A stretch of 5,821 nt of DNA from Candidatus Solibacter sp. Its GTDB lineage: Bacteria; Acidobacteriota; Terriglobia; Bryobacterales; Bryobacteraceae. The stretch spans positions 1 through 5,821 of the forward strand of contig JADGNT010000362.1 of NCBI GenBank assembly GCA_017883345.1, written 5' to 3'. Below are positions 1 through 5,821 of this stretch, one piece after another. Positions within the stretch are counted from its first letter, which is position 1. Each line of letters opens with the position of its first letter. The notes under the pieces are model-generated. The model searched no databases and had not been told where the DNA came from. It worked only from the letters and a program-made list of their open reading frames with translations. The position numbers and the translations under genes are program-made.

Positions 1-2
1 AC

Positions 3-746
3 CTTCATCCGTACCAGGTCAGCTTCCAAAGCCGGACGCACACCAGGATCGCGTCGTGGTTCTTTCCAGGGACGCGGCGCGCGACGGTCCTGCTTTCGCA
101 TGGCTATGGCGACAATCAGATTCAAATGCTGCCTTATGCGGACTTCCTGGTCCGGCAGGGCTTCTCCGTCCTTACCTACGATATGCGTAACCGGGGCCGC
201 AGCAGCGGCGACGCTGTGACATTTGGGGCTCTCGAGGCGCCTGACATCATATCGGCGGTGGACTATCTAATGACGCGGTCCGACGTCGATCCGAACCGGA
301 TCGGCGCCATGGGCCTTTCTCTCGGCGCCGCCGCCACCATTCTGGCGGCGGCAGGCGACTCCCGCATCAAGGCCGTTCTGGACGACAGCGCCTTCAGCGA
401 CGCGCCCGCCGCCATCCGCAGCAGCTTCGAGCACTTTATCGGGCTGCCGTCATTTCCTTTCGCGCCGCTGACGGTGTCGATTGTGCGGCTGCGTACCGGA
501 ATCGATGTGAGCCGGATACGCCCGGCCGACGTGATTGCGCGCATTAGCCCGCGGCCGCTGTTGATTGTCCACTGCATGGACGACAAAGTCGCGCGGCCCG
601 ACAACAGCGAGCGGAACTTCGCGGCGGCCAAAGAGCCGAAACAGTTCTGGCGCATTCCCTCCGGCGGTCACGTGAACGGGCTCAAGGCCGCCGGCCGGGA
701 GTACGAATTGCGCGTGGGACAGTTTTTCGCGGAGAGCCTTCGTTGA
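3..746 (+). CDS. alpha/beta-hydrolase (serine hydrolase / DUF-type esterase-peptidase family), 5'-truncated by the window edge
   Basis: This is a hydrolase of the alpha/beta-hydrolase fold; the substrate cannot be assigned (esterase, lipase-like or acyl-peptidase are all possible). The reading frame stays open from base 3, so the real start lies before the window. The ATG at 126 is internal: starting there would delete the beta-strand and HGYG oxyanion motif encoded at 99-110. Visible core motifs, in order, are HGYG (99-110), a YDMRNRGRS loop after the next strand, the nucleophile elbow GLSLG with its Ser codon at 318-320, a DDKV turn with the probable acid Asp at 582-584, and GGHVNG with the catalytic His at 669-671. 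The triad is complete and the gene looks intact downstream, ending at TGA 744-746. No membrane segment is seen in the visible part; a signal or anchor could lie in the missing N-terminus. It is separated by about 120 bp from the next gene, so co-transcription with the transporter is possible but not shown. The fold assignment is firm; the specific activity is unknown. Confidence 0.9.
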   Translation, partial: LHPYQVSFQSRTHTRIASWFFPGTRRATVLLSHGYGDNQIQMLPYADFLVRQGFSVLTYDMRNRGRSSGDAVTFGALEAPDIISAVDYLMTRSDVDPNRIGAMGLSLGAAATILAAAGDSRIKAVLDDSAFSDAPAAIRSSFEHFIGLPSFPFAPLTVSIVRLRTGIDVSRIRPADVIARISPRPLLIVHCMDDKVARPDNSERNFAAAKEPKQFWRIPSGGHVNGLKAAGREYELRVGQFFAESLR

Positions 747-848
747 TTCCTTCTTCGCCGTACACTTGTAACGCTTCGCTAGCCTTTTCCTTACTCCACG
801 GCGGGAGTCTTATGGTTTGAAAGGTGGCCGGCTTAGATTGTCTTCGAT

Positions 849-856
849 AAGGAGGT
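849..856 (+). promoter_or_regulatory. Strong Shine-Dalgarno for the gene at 866
   Basis: The sequence AAGGAGGT is a full 8-base match to the complement of the 16S rRNA 3' end, placed 9 bases before the ATG at 866. It fixes the start of the secreted hypothetical protein and supports that this ORF is translated, even though its product is not recognised. Confidence 0.75.
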
Positions 857-865
857 CCAGCCGTC

Positions 866-1462
866 ATGAAACACGTCGCAGTCATTGTTAGTTTGCTGTG
901 GATTGCTCTACCCGTCGTGGCGCAGAAGGCAGATACTGCCGCGGGCAAACGGGAAGAATCCCTCAGTCTCAGAACCGGACCGCTCCAGCCTGAATTCCCC
1001 CTGCAAATTGCTGGGGTCGTTTTTAGCGACACCGAGCTACAAGTGCTTCTCGTGAATCTCACCAGCCGCCAGGTGGAACAGGTGACCGTGGGGATCATGT
1101 TGGAAGATAAAACTTCCCCGGAGCCGGTGACGCGGATTGGAAAGGTGTGTAACAGCAGCGTCCCGCCGGGAAGGTTTCTGCTTGTCAAGACCGCCAATAC
1201 CGGGTTCGATGGCGCGGACGCCTACTTTCGCGGCAAAGGGATTACCCAAAAAGCGGTGGCAGTCGGCATCACGCACGTGCGGCTGGCCGGCGGGATCGAG
1301 CGGAACCTTCCGTTGGAAGCCAAAGGCCGCTTCGAAGGAGAGGGGGACAAGGACCTTGAAAGAAAGATCGAGGCGCTGCGGCGGAAGGCGTTCGGCCGTC
1401 ACTCCATGGCGCCGTTTTTCGATCCTTCCCGGGAAGACAAAGTCGGCATCTGCCGGGAGTAG
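866..1462 (+). CDS. Secreted protein of unknown function, 198 aa
   Basis: I do not recognise a family. The first 19 residues form a Sec signal peptide: Lys2, a hydrophobic stretch of about 14 residues, then VVA before Gln20 as a signal peptidase I site. The mature protein would be about 179 aa and periplasmic or exported. Residues about 44-140 alternate hydrophobic and polar residues in strand-like blocks (for example the stretches around 46-54, 58-64 and 73-81), as in a beta-sandwich such as an Ig-like or FxLYD-type fold; that is inference only. Residues about 150-175 are highly charged (EGEGDKDLERK...) and probably helical. Two Cys remain in the mature chain, one mid-domain and one three residues from the end. 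The start is set by a consensus SD 9 bases upstream. It lies 47 bp before the tatT gene on the same strand, so it may be the first gene of the transporter operon, but it is not a standard TRAP component. That this is a real gene is well supported; a role in transport is speculation. Confidence 0.85.
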   Translation: MKHVAVIVSLLWIALPVVAQKADTAAGKREESLSLRTGPLQPEFPLQIAGVVFSDTELQVLLVNLTSRQVEQVTVGIMLEDKTSPEPVTRIGKVCNSSVPPGRFLLVKTANTGFDGADAYFRGKGITQKAVAVGITHVRLAGGIERNLPLEAKGRFEGEGDKDLERKIEALRRKAFGRHSMAPFFDPSREDKVGICRE

Positions 1463-1509
1463 GAAGCAACAGGCATACGGGCGGAAACGCATGAGATAGG
1501 GATGAATCT

Positions 1510-2442
1510 ATGAAGATGCTCATAAGATGCGCAGCAGTATGCAGCGCGCTGCTCCTGTCGACCGGCTGCTCGATCAAGCGGGTGGCCATCAACAAACTCG
1601 GGAATGCGCTGGCCTCGGGAGGCAGCACTTTCACCAGTGACGACGACCCCGAACTGGTGGAAGCCGCCATCCCCTTCGGGCTCAAGACCTACGAGAGCCT
1701 CCTCGCGGAATCGCCCAAGCACACCGGCCTGCTGCTCGCCGCGGCCCAGGGCTTCACCGAATACTCCTACGCGTTCGTGGATTCGCGCATCGACGAAGCC
1801 CGCGCCGAGAGCCTGGAACGAGCCGATGCCCTGCGCAACCGCGCACGCAAGCTCTATATCCGCGCTTACGGGTATGGGATGCGCGGCCTCGAGGCGCATC
1901 ACCCGGGCTTCGCCGCGGCGCTCGACAACGATGCCGATAGCGCACTGAAGCGCGTTACCAGGCGCGATGTCCCCTTGCTTTACTGGACGGCGGCAGCCCG
2001 GGGGCTCACAATTTCCCTTTCCAAGACCAGCCCCGAACTCATCGCCGAACTGCCGCTGGTGGAGACGATTATTCGCCGCGTCGCCGAGTTGGATGAAGAC
2101 TTCGACGCGGGCGCGCTGCCGGAGTTTCTGATCACCCTTGAAGCGGCGCACAGCGGAGTGAAGCCGGAAGTGCAGCAAAAGCTGATGCGCCAGCACTTCG
2201 ACCGCGCCCTGGAACTTTCCAAAGGCAAGCGCGCCGGCACGTACGTCTCGTTCGCCGAGAACGCCTGCGTACCCGCCCAGGACGCCGCCGAGTTCAGATC
2301 GCTGTTGGAAAAAGCGCTGGCGGTGGATCCCGATGCGGACCCCGGCAACCGCCTGGCCAACCTGGTGGCGCAGCGCCGCGCGCGCTGGTTGCTGAAGCAT
2401 ATCGATGATCTATTCCTCGGGATAGAGCCGAAACAAGAATAA
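1510..2442 (+). CDS. tatT: TRAP transporter TatT component (TPR-like periplasmic lipoprotein)
   Basis: This is the accessory T subunit of a TPR-protein-associated TRAP transporter (TPAT). In the family's studied member, Treponema pallidum Tp0956, the protein is an all-helical lipoprotein with cryptic TPR repeats that binds the cognate P protein. Here residues 1-19 are a lipoprotein signal and Cys20 is the lipidation site (LSTGC); Ser21 at +2 would favour the outer membrane by the E. coli rule, which is untested here. The family signature follows: a SDDDPELVEAAIPFGLKTYE segment at about 45-64, then LLAESP and GFTEYSYAFV at about 85-94. The remainder is helical and rich in Ala, Leu, Arg and Glu, with no transmembrane segment. 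The length of 310 aa is normal. The SD is weak (AGATAGGGA, 1494-1502); Met3 is an alternative start that would still leave a usable signal peptide. The next gene begins 9 bp after the stop. The family call rests on remembered motif similarity and on the adjacent P and QM genes, which together make it very likely. Confidence 0.93.
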   Translation: MKMLIRCAAVCSALLLSTGCSIKRVAINKLGNALASGGSTFTSDDDPELVEAAIPFGLKTYESLLAESPKHTGLLLAAAQGFTEYSYAFVDSRIDEARAESLERADALRNRARKLYIRAYGYGMRGLEAHHPGFAAALDNDADSALKRVTRRDVPLLYWTAAARGLTISLSKTSPELIAELPLVETIIRRVAELDEDFDAGALPEFLITLEAAHSGVKPEVQQKLMRQHFDRALELSKGKRAGTYVSFAENACVPAQDAAEFRSLLEKALAVDPDADPGNRLANLVAQRRARWLLKHIDDLFLGIEPKQE

Positions 2443-2448
2443 GGAGGA
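2441..2448 (+). promoter_or_regulatory. Shine-Dalgarno of the P-protein gene overlapping the tatT stop codon
   Basis: AAGGAGGA begins inside the TAA stop of tatT (2440-2442) and ends 3 bases before the ATG at 2452. Its AAGGAGG core is much stronger than the SD sites of tatT or the permease gene. This would suit a binding protein made in excess over the membrane subunits, and it confirms the start at 2452. The excess-production idea is inference. Confidence 0.7.
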
Positions 2449-2451
2449 GAC

Positions 2452-3582
2452 ATGCGGAAGACAATGGTTGTTTGCGCGATGGCGTGCGCTCTCGCTGGAG
2501 CGGCTCGCGCCCAGAAGGTCGAGAAGGTCGACATCATTATGGCCACGCTCGCGCCCACCGATTCGCAGTGGTACAAGGTGATGGAGAACATGGGCGCCGA
2601 ATGGAAGAAGATATCCAACGGCACTGTCAACTTGTCTATCCGCGCCGGTGGCGTCGTTGGCGACGATCCGGACGCCGTCCGCAGGCTGCGGTCCAGGTCG
2701 ATCCAGGCCGCGGCCCTGACCAGCGCTGGCCTGGGCGACATCGACCAAGGCGTGGCCGCCCTCCAGATCCCCATGATGTTCGACAACTACGAAGAGCTGG
2801 ATTACGTGCGCGACCGTATCGCACCCAGACTCGAGAAGAGAATCTTGGACAAAGGTTACCTGGTATTGAATTGGGGCGACGCCGGCTGGGTACAATTCTT
2901 CTCCACCAAGCCGATTCACGGACTTGACGATCTGCGCAAGCTCAAGCTTTTCACGTGGGCCGGCGACCCCACCGAAGAGGAGCTTTGGAAGGCCAACGGC
3001 TTTCGAGTAGTGCCACTCGCCGCTACCGACATTGTCCAGCAGCTCGAGACGCAAGGCATCGATGCCGTGCCCACGACGGCCTTGTACGCGGAAACCGCTC
3101 AGCTCTACAAGCGGGCCAAGTACATGTGCGACGTCAAGTGGGCCCCCTTCATCGGAGCGACCATCGTCTCAACGGCCACCTGGGAGAAGATCCCGGCCGT
3201 GCAGCGCGGCCCCATGCTCGCCGCCGCGCGCCGGTCCGGCGAGGCGCTGAAGAACGATATCCGCGCGCAGGATACGCGGGCACTCGACACGATGACCAAG
3301 GGCCAGCCGGGGAAGAAAGTCAACCGGCTGGAGATCACGACGCTGGATCCGGCTGCCCTGGCCGAATGGCGCAAGCAGACCGAGGCCGTTTACCCCAAGA
3401 TGAAGGGCAAGATGGTGCCTGCCGACCTGTTCGAAGAGGTACAGCGGCTGCGGAACGAGTATCGGGTCCAGCATCCTGCCAAGCCCCTGGCGAAGGCCGA
3501 CGGCACGAGCGCCACCGGGAGCGGCTCCACGAATAGCTCCAAGAGCTCAGGCGCCGCCAAAGTCAAAGGCAAAACCAAATGA
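2452..3582 (+). CDS. dctP: TRAP transporter solute-binding protein, DctP family (TatP-like)
   Basis: This is the periplasmic substrate-binding (P) subunit of the TRAP transporter. Residues 1-20 are a Sec signal peptide ending A-R-A before Gln21. No lipobox Cys is present, so the mature protein is soluble, unlike the lipoprotein P protein Tp0957 of T. pallidum. The DctP fold is readable: a first strand with a TLAPTDSQWYKVM segment (about 31-43), SNGTVNLSIRAGGVVGDD (about 56-73), an MMFDNYEELDYVRDRI helix (about 108-123), then WGDAGWVQFFSTKPIHGLDDL (about 141-161) and LAATDIVQQLETQGIDAVPT (about 188-207). In classical DctP/SiaP proteins a KIR motif supplies the Arg that clamps the substrate carboxylate; here the aligned residues are K165-L166-F167, followed by TWAGD. 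The C-terminal 33 residues (344-376) form a Ser/Gly/Thr/Lys-rich tail beyond the normal fold. Its stop overlaps the start of the permease gene by 4 bp. The family is firm; the substrate is unknown and probably not a plain dicarboxylate. Confidence 0.95.
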   Translation: MRKTMVVCAMACALAGAARAQKVEKVDIIMATLAPTDSQWYKVMENMGAEWKKISNGTVNLSIRAGGVVGDDPDAVRRLRSRSIQAAALTSAGLGDIDQGVAALQIPMMFDNYEELDYVRDRIAPRLEKRILDKGYLVLNWGDAGWVQFFSTKPIHGLDDLRKLKLFTWAGDPTEEELWKANGFRVVPLAATDIVQQLETQGIDAVPTTALYAETAQLYKRAKYMCDVKWAPFIGATIVSTATWEKIPAVQRGPMLAAARRSGEALKNDIRAQDTRALDTMTKGQPGKKVNRLEITTLDPAALAEWRKQTEAVYPKMKGKMVPADLFEEVQRLRNEYRVQHPAKPLAKADGTSATGSGSTNSSKSSGAAKVKGKTK

Positions 3583-5381
3583 CGCGCGTCTGGCGCGTCC
3601 TCGCGGGTGGGGAAAAAGGACTGTCGATTGCAGCCATTTCCCTGATGGCGCTGTTGCCGTGCATCGCCATGGTGACGCGCCTGGCGGGCGCCGCCGGAAT
3701 CCCTGGCTCGGTGGTCTTCGTGCAGCAACTGACGCTGTGCGTGGCCTTCCTTGGCGCCGGCCTGGCGGCATCCGGCGACCGCCTGCTCTCCATGTCCGCG
3801 AACACGTTTCTGCCGGAAAAGTGGGTTGGCCCCGTGCGCGTGTTCGCCTGCGGTCTCACAGCAGCCATCGCAGGCGGCCTTTGCGGGGCCAGCTACGAGT
3901 TCGTCGTTTTGGAAAGAGCCGGCGGCAAAGAACTGGCCCTGGGAATCCCGGCGTGGATCCCTGCCACAGTCATGCCGTTCGGTCTCTTGCTGGTGACCAT
4001 CCGCGCCATCCAGGGCGCCGGGCCGCGCGCGCGGCAGAGGTTGATAGCCGCCGCGTTCCTCCTGGTTCCGCTGATTCTCGGATTGGTGGGAAAGCCCGAA
4101 GGGCATGCGGTCTTGTGGATCGGCATCCCCGTAGTCCTCGCCGGCGCCGTCCTTGGTCTGCCAATCTTCGCCACCCTGGGCGGCGTCGCCCTGCTGCTGC
4201 TCTGGGGCTCCGGTCAACCCGCTTCCGACGTGCCGGACAACGCCTACTCTCTGATGGTCTCGGAGGTGTTGCCGTCACTGCCGCTCTACACGCTGGCCGG
4301 CTACCTGCTGGTGGAAGGCGGCGCCAGTACGCGTCTGTTGCGCGTCTACAACGCTTTTTTCGGTTGGCTGCCGGGCGGTCTCGCGATCACTACAGCCGTC
4401 GGCTGCGCTATCTTCACCTGGGCCGGCTCCGGCGTCACCATCGTTTCCATGGGCGGCCTGCTGCTGCCGATGCTCATGAAGGCGCGGTACTCGGAGCGCT
4501 TCTCCATCGGCCTGATCAACGCCTCGGGCTCGCTCGGCCTGCTGTTTCCGCCCAGCCTCCCGGTGATCCTCTACGCCGTCTATGCCAAGAATGTGCACAT
4601 CGACGCGCTTTTCGTGGGTGGCTTTGTGCCCGGGCTGCTGATGGTCGCGATGGTCTCGGCCTTCGGTGTGTTTCACGGCATGCGTAGCGGCGCGCCGCGC
4701 GCGACTTTTTCCTTCGCCGAAGCGCGCCTGTCACTCTGGGAATCCAAGTGGGAACTCGCCGTGCCGGTGATCGTGATCGTGGGCCTCTTCGGCGGATTCG
4801 GCACCATGGTGGAAGCCGGCGCCATCACCGTGGTCTATTCGTTCATCGTGGAATGCTTCATCAAGCGCGGGTTTTCTCTGCGCCACGATTTCCCCCGCGT
4901 CGCACTCGAGTGCGTGACCGTGATGGGCGGCGTGCTCATGATCATCGGCGTCGCCAAGGGTCTCACCTACTATCTCGCCATCATAGATGTCCCCGGCATG
5001 TTGACCAATTGGGTGGATGTCCACAACCTGTCCAAGTACCAATTCCTCCTGTTGCTGAACATAGTGCTGCTGATCAAGGGCTCCTTCATGGACGTGTTCT
5101 CGGCCATCATCGTGATGGTCCCGCTGATCTGCCCGATTGCGGCGAAGTTTGGCATCGACCCCGTGCAGTTGGGTGTTATCTTCCTCGCCAACCTGGAACT
5201 CGGATATCTCACACCTCCCATCGGCATGAACCTCTGTCTCTCCGCTTACCGCTTCAAGCAGCCGATGACTGCTGTCTACCGCGCAACGCTCCCGTTTTAC
5301 GTGATCCTGCTGGCCGGTGTGCTACTCATCACGTATGTGCCAGAGCTGACCACGTTACCTGTGAAGTGGCTGGGCCTGTGA
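3579..5381 (+). CDS. dctQM: TRAP transporter permease, fused DctQ-DctM (QM) protein
   Basis: This 600-aa inner-membrane protein fuses the small (Q, 4-TM) and large (M, about 12-TM) subunits of a TRAP transporter, which moves solute from the P protein into the cytoplasm, usually driven by a sodium gradient. The DctQ half covers about residues 1-165: TM1 at about 16-37, TM2 with VQQLTLCVAFLGAGLAAS at about 48-65, TM3 at about 85-105 and TM4 with GIPAWIPATVMPFG at about 124-137. A further hydrophobic segment then links into DctM. Large-subunit signatures are GWLPGGLA (262-269), FTWAGSG (279-285) where many DctM have a GSS-type motif, INASGSLGLLFPPSLPVILY (from Ile313, with the hairpin PP pair), and LTPPIGMNL (about 544-552) as the second, inverted-repeat PP motif. 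Both hairpin motifs of the elevator transport domain are intact. The ATG overlaps the P-protein stop as ATGA with only a weak AAAGG upstream (3565-3569), so translation is probably coupled. The length is typical of fused QM proteins. Confidence 0.96.
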   Translation: MTRVWRVLAGGEKGLSIAAISLMALLPCIAMVTRLAGAAGIPGSVVFVQQLTLCVAFLGAGLAASGDRLLSMSANTFLPEKWVGPVRVFACGLTAAIAGGLCGASYEFVVLERAGGKELALGIPAWIPATVMPFGLLLVTIRAIQGAGPRARQRLIAAAFLLVPLILGLVGKPEGHAVLWIGIPVVLAGAVLGLPIFATLGGVALLLLWGSGQPASDVPDNAYSLMVSEVLPSLPLYTLAGYLLVEGGASTRLLRVYNAFFGWLPGGLAITTAVGCAIFTWAGSGVTIVSMGGLLLPMLMKARYSERFSIGLINASGSLGLLFPPSLPVILYAVYAKNVHIDALFVGGFVPGLLMVAMVSAFGVFHGMRSGAPRATFSFAEARLSLWESKWELAVPVIVIVGLFGGFGTMVEAGAITVVYSFIVECFIKRGFSLRHDFPRVALECVTVMGGVLMIIGVAKGLTYYLAIIDVPGMLTNWVDVHNLSKYQFLLLLNIVLLIKGSFMDVFSAIIVMVPLICPIAAKFGIDPVQLGVIFLANLELGYLTPPIGMNLCLSAYRFKQPMTAVYRATLPFYVILLAGVLLITYVPELTTLPVKWLGL

Positions 5382-5497
5382 CCGCCGAAGGACAAACGGG
5401 GCAATACATCCGCTGAGTGTCTGGTTGCATTGCATAAAGCAGGAAGCCCGCGTCGGCTGGTTGATGGCTCGGAAACGCTGCAAATGGCCAGCAAACG

Positions 5498-5521
5498 GGA
5501 TATCGGAAGGTTGGCATATCC
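5498..5521. repeat. Inverted repeat GGATAT...ATATCC, between two CAAACGG direct repeats
   Basis: GGATAT at 5498-5503 is exactly complementary to ATATCC at 5516-5521 across a 12-base loop. CAAACGG at 5492-5498 precedes it and the same heptamer follows at 5521-5527, with a third copy at 5393-5399 close to the permease stop. The 6-bp stem is AT-rich and weak as an RNA hairpin and has no T-tract. It could be an operator-like dyad or chance. The match is direct observation; function is unknown. Confidence 0.35.
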
Positions 5522-5642
5522 AAACGGCGACGGCCCGTGCATTCCTGTCGATAAATCCCCATATCACCAACAACGCCTCGGCGGACCCATTCGGAAGCAG
5601 TCGCCCCCGCCCATTCCCTGAATCCCGCCAGGCGGTTCCTAG

Positions 5643-5821
5643 ATGATCCGCAATGGCACAACTTTACCCGGTCGAAGTCCGGCCCACCAGGAAGTGGTCG
5701 GCGCCCTCGATCAAGCATGCGTGATATGGGGGCTCGCTGGCGGCGATGGTCGCTCGCGGTTCATTCAACACTGTCTCCGGTACGGCCTCCTGTCATTACT
5801 CGATGCAGGAGTGCTGGAGTT
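5643..5821 (+). CDS. Possible start of a further ORF, running off the window (doubtful)
   Basis: An ATG at 5643 opens a frame that remains open to the last base (59 complete codons). An in-frame TAG at 5640-5642 lies immediately before it, so this is the earliest start. The visible product begins MIRNGTTLPG and is not recognised; later residues (about 38-58, from SRFIQHCLRYG to the end) look helix-like and amphipathic. No clear SD is present; AGGCGG (5630-5635) is the nearest purine-rich run. At least one other + frame is also open over the same bases, so this is only a candidate. Confidence 0.2.
   Translation, partial: MIRNGTTLPGRSPAHQEVVGALDQACVIWGLAGGDGRSRFIQHCLRYGLLSLLDAGVLE

Larger units (their letters stand above)
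5382..5821. other. 440-bp region downstream of the transporter without a supported complete gene
   Basis: I see no recognisable gene here. Several frames stay open for 60-130 codons on both strands because the DNA is GC-rich. The longest is a minus-strand frame running from 5718 back into the end of the permease gene; none resembles a known protein or has a convincing SD. The region holds three CAAACGG heptamers, an imperfect dyad at 5498-5521, and a CCGCC-A-GGCGG palindrome at 5625-5635. There is no stem followed by a T-run, so I cannot place an intrinsic terminator for the operon. Confidence 0.5.

Noticed and set aside
793..808. ACTCC-acggcg-GGAGT hairpin between the hydrolase and the secreted protein
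   Set aside because: Only a 5-bp stem with no following T-run, so not a credible terminator.
766..849. Possible sigma-70 promoter elements (TTGTAA at 766, TTGAAA at 817) before the gene at 866
   Set aside because: No acceptable -10 hexamer lies at 16-18 bp from either element. A promoter probably exists in this gap but cannot be placed.
1491..1513. Tiny leader ORFs before tatT (ATG-AGA-TAG at 1491; ATG-AAT-CTA-TGA at 1502, overlapping the tatT ATG)
   Set aside because: Two- and three-codon frames arise easily by chance and have no supporting SD or attenuator structure.
1399..2400. 333-codon open frame on the minus strand opposite tatT
   Set aside because: It lies antisense to a gene with clear family motifs and a signal peptide. 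High GC in the third codon positions of tatT removes stops from this antisense frame. No SD and no recognisable domain.
3390..4217. 275-codon minus-strand frame across the P/QM junction
   Set aside because: Low-complexity Gln/Gly/Asp/His-rich translation antisense to two firm genes; no start signals.
3659..4687. 342-codon + frame inside the permease gene
   Set aside because: Arg/His/Pro/Gly-rich translation typical of a shifted frame in GC-rich DNA; it overlaps the DctQM frame, which has all expected membrane segments and motifs.
5625..5635. CCGCC-A-GGCGG palindrome
   Set aside because: The usable stem is about 4 bp around a 3-base loop and is followed by TTCCT rather than a T-tract; too weak to call a terminator.
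5667..5689. tRNA-like 3' end (CCGG-TCGAAGT-CCGG stem-loop followed by CCCACCA)
   Set aside because: The 7-base loop does not match the TTCRANY T-loop, the stem has only 4 pairs, and I cannot find a matching anticodon arm, D arm or acceptor 5' strand upstream.
5329..5718. 129-codon minus-strand frame covering most of the downstream region
   Set aside because: No recognisable motif, no clear SD, and its 3' end runs about 50 bp into the permease gene. Several other frames are equally open here. Not excluded, but not supportable.

Overview
The window carries a compact, co-directional cassette on the + strand. The features behind an origin in a high-GC bacterium with a Gram-negative type envelope are a lipoprotein signal, Sec signal peptides, strong AAGGAGG Shine-Dalgarno sites and GC-rich third codon positions. 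An acidobacterium (Bryobacterales/Solibacter-like) or a deltaproteobacterial-type lineage would fit, because TatT-linked TRAP operons are known there as well as in spirochaetes. That placement is inference: there is no rRNA or marker gene in the window.

Layout. Bases 3-746 are the 3' part of an alpha/beta-hydrolase gene whose 5' end lies outside the window. After a gap of about 120 bp comes a secreted protein of unknown function (866-1462). Three tightly packed genes follow: a TatT-type, TPR-like lipoprotein (1510-2442), a periplasmic DctP-family solute-binding protein (2452-3582) and a fused DctQ-DctM membrane permease (3579-5381). The last three are almost certainly one transcript: the gap between the first two is 9 bp, with the SD overlapping the upstream stop, and the second junction is a 4-bp ATGA overlap. 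Bases 5382-5821 hold no convincing complete gene. They contain a small cluster of CAAACGG heptamers, an inverted repeat, and possibly the first codons of a next ORF running off the window.

How the genes work together. The trio is a tripartite ATP-independent periplasmic (TRAP) transporter of the TPR-associated kind (TPAT), as described for Treponema pallidum Tp0956-Tp0957 and its neighbours. The binding protein should capture a solute in the periplasm with help from TatT, then deliver it to the ion-driven QM permease. The binding protein has Phe where classical DctP/SiaP proteins have the carboxylate-clamping Arg, so the substrate is probably not a simple C4-dicarboxylate or sialic acid. The substrate cannot be read from the sequence.

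The most interesting elements are this unusual P-protein (altered pocket and a Ser/Gly/Lys-rich C-terminal tail) and the uncharacterised secreted protein just upstream of tatT. I see no CRISPR, tRNA, rRNA, insertion sequence or phage element.
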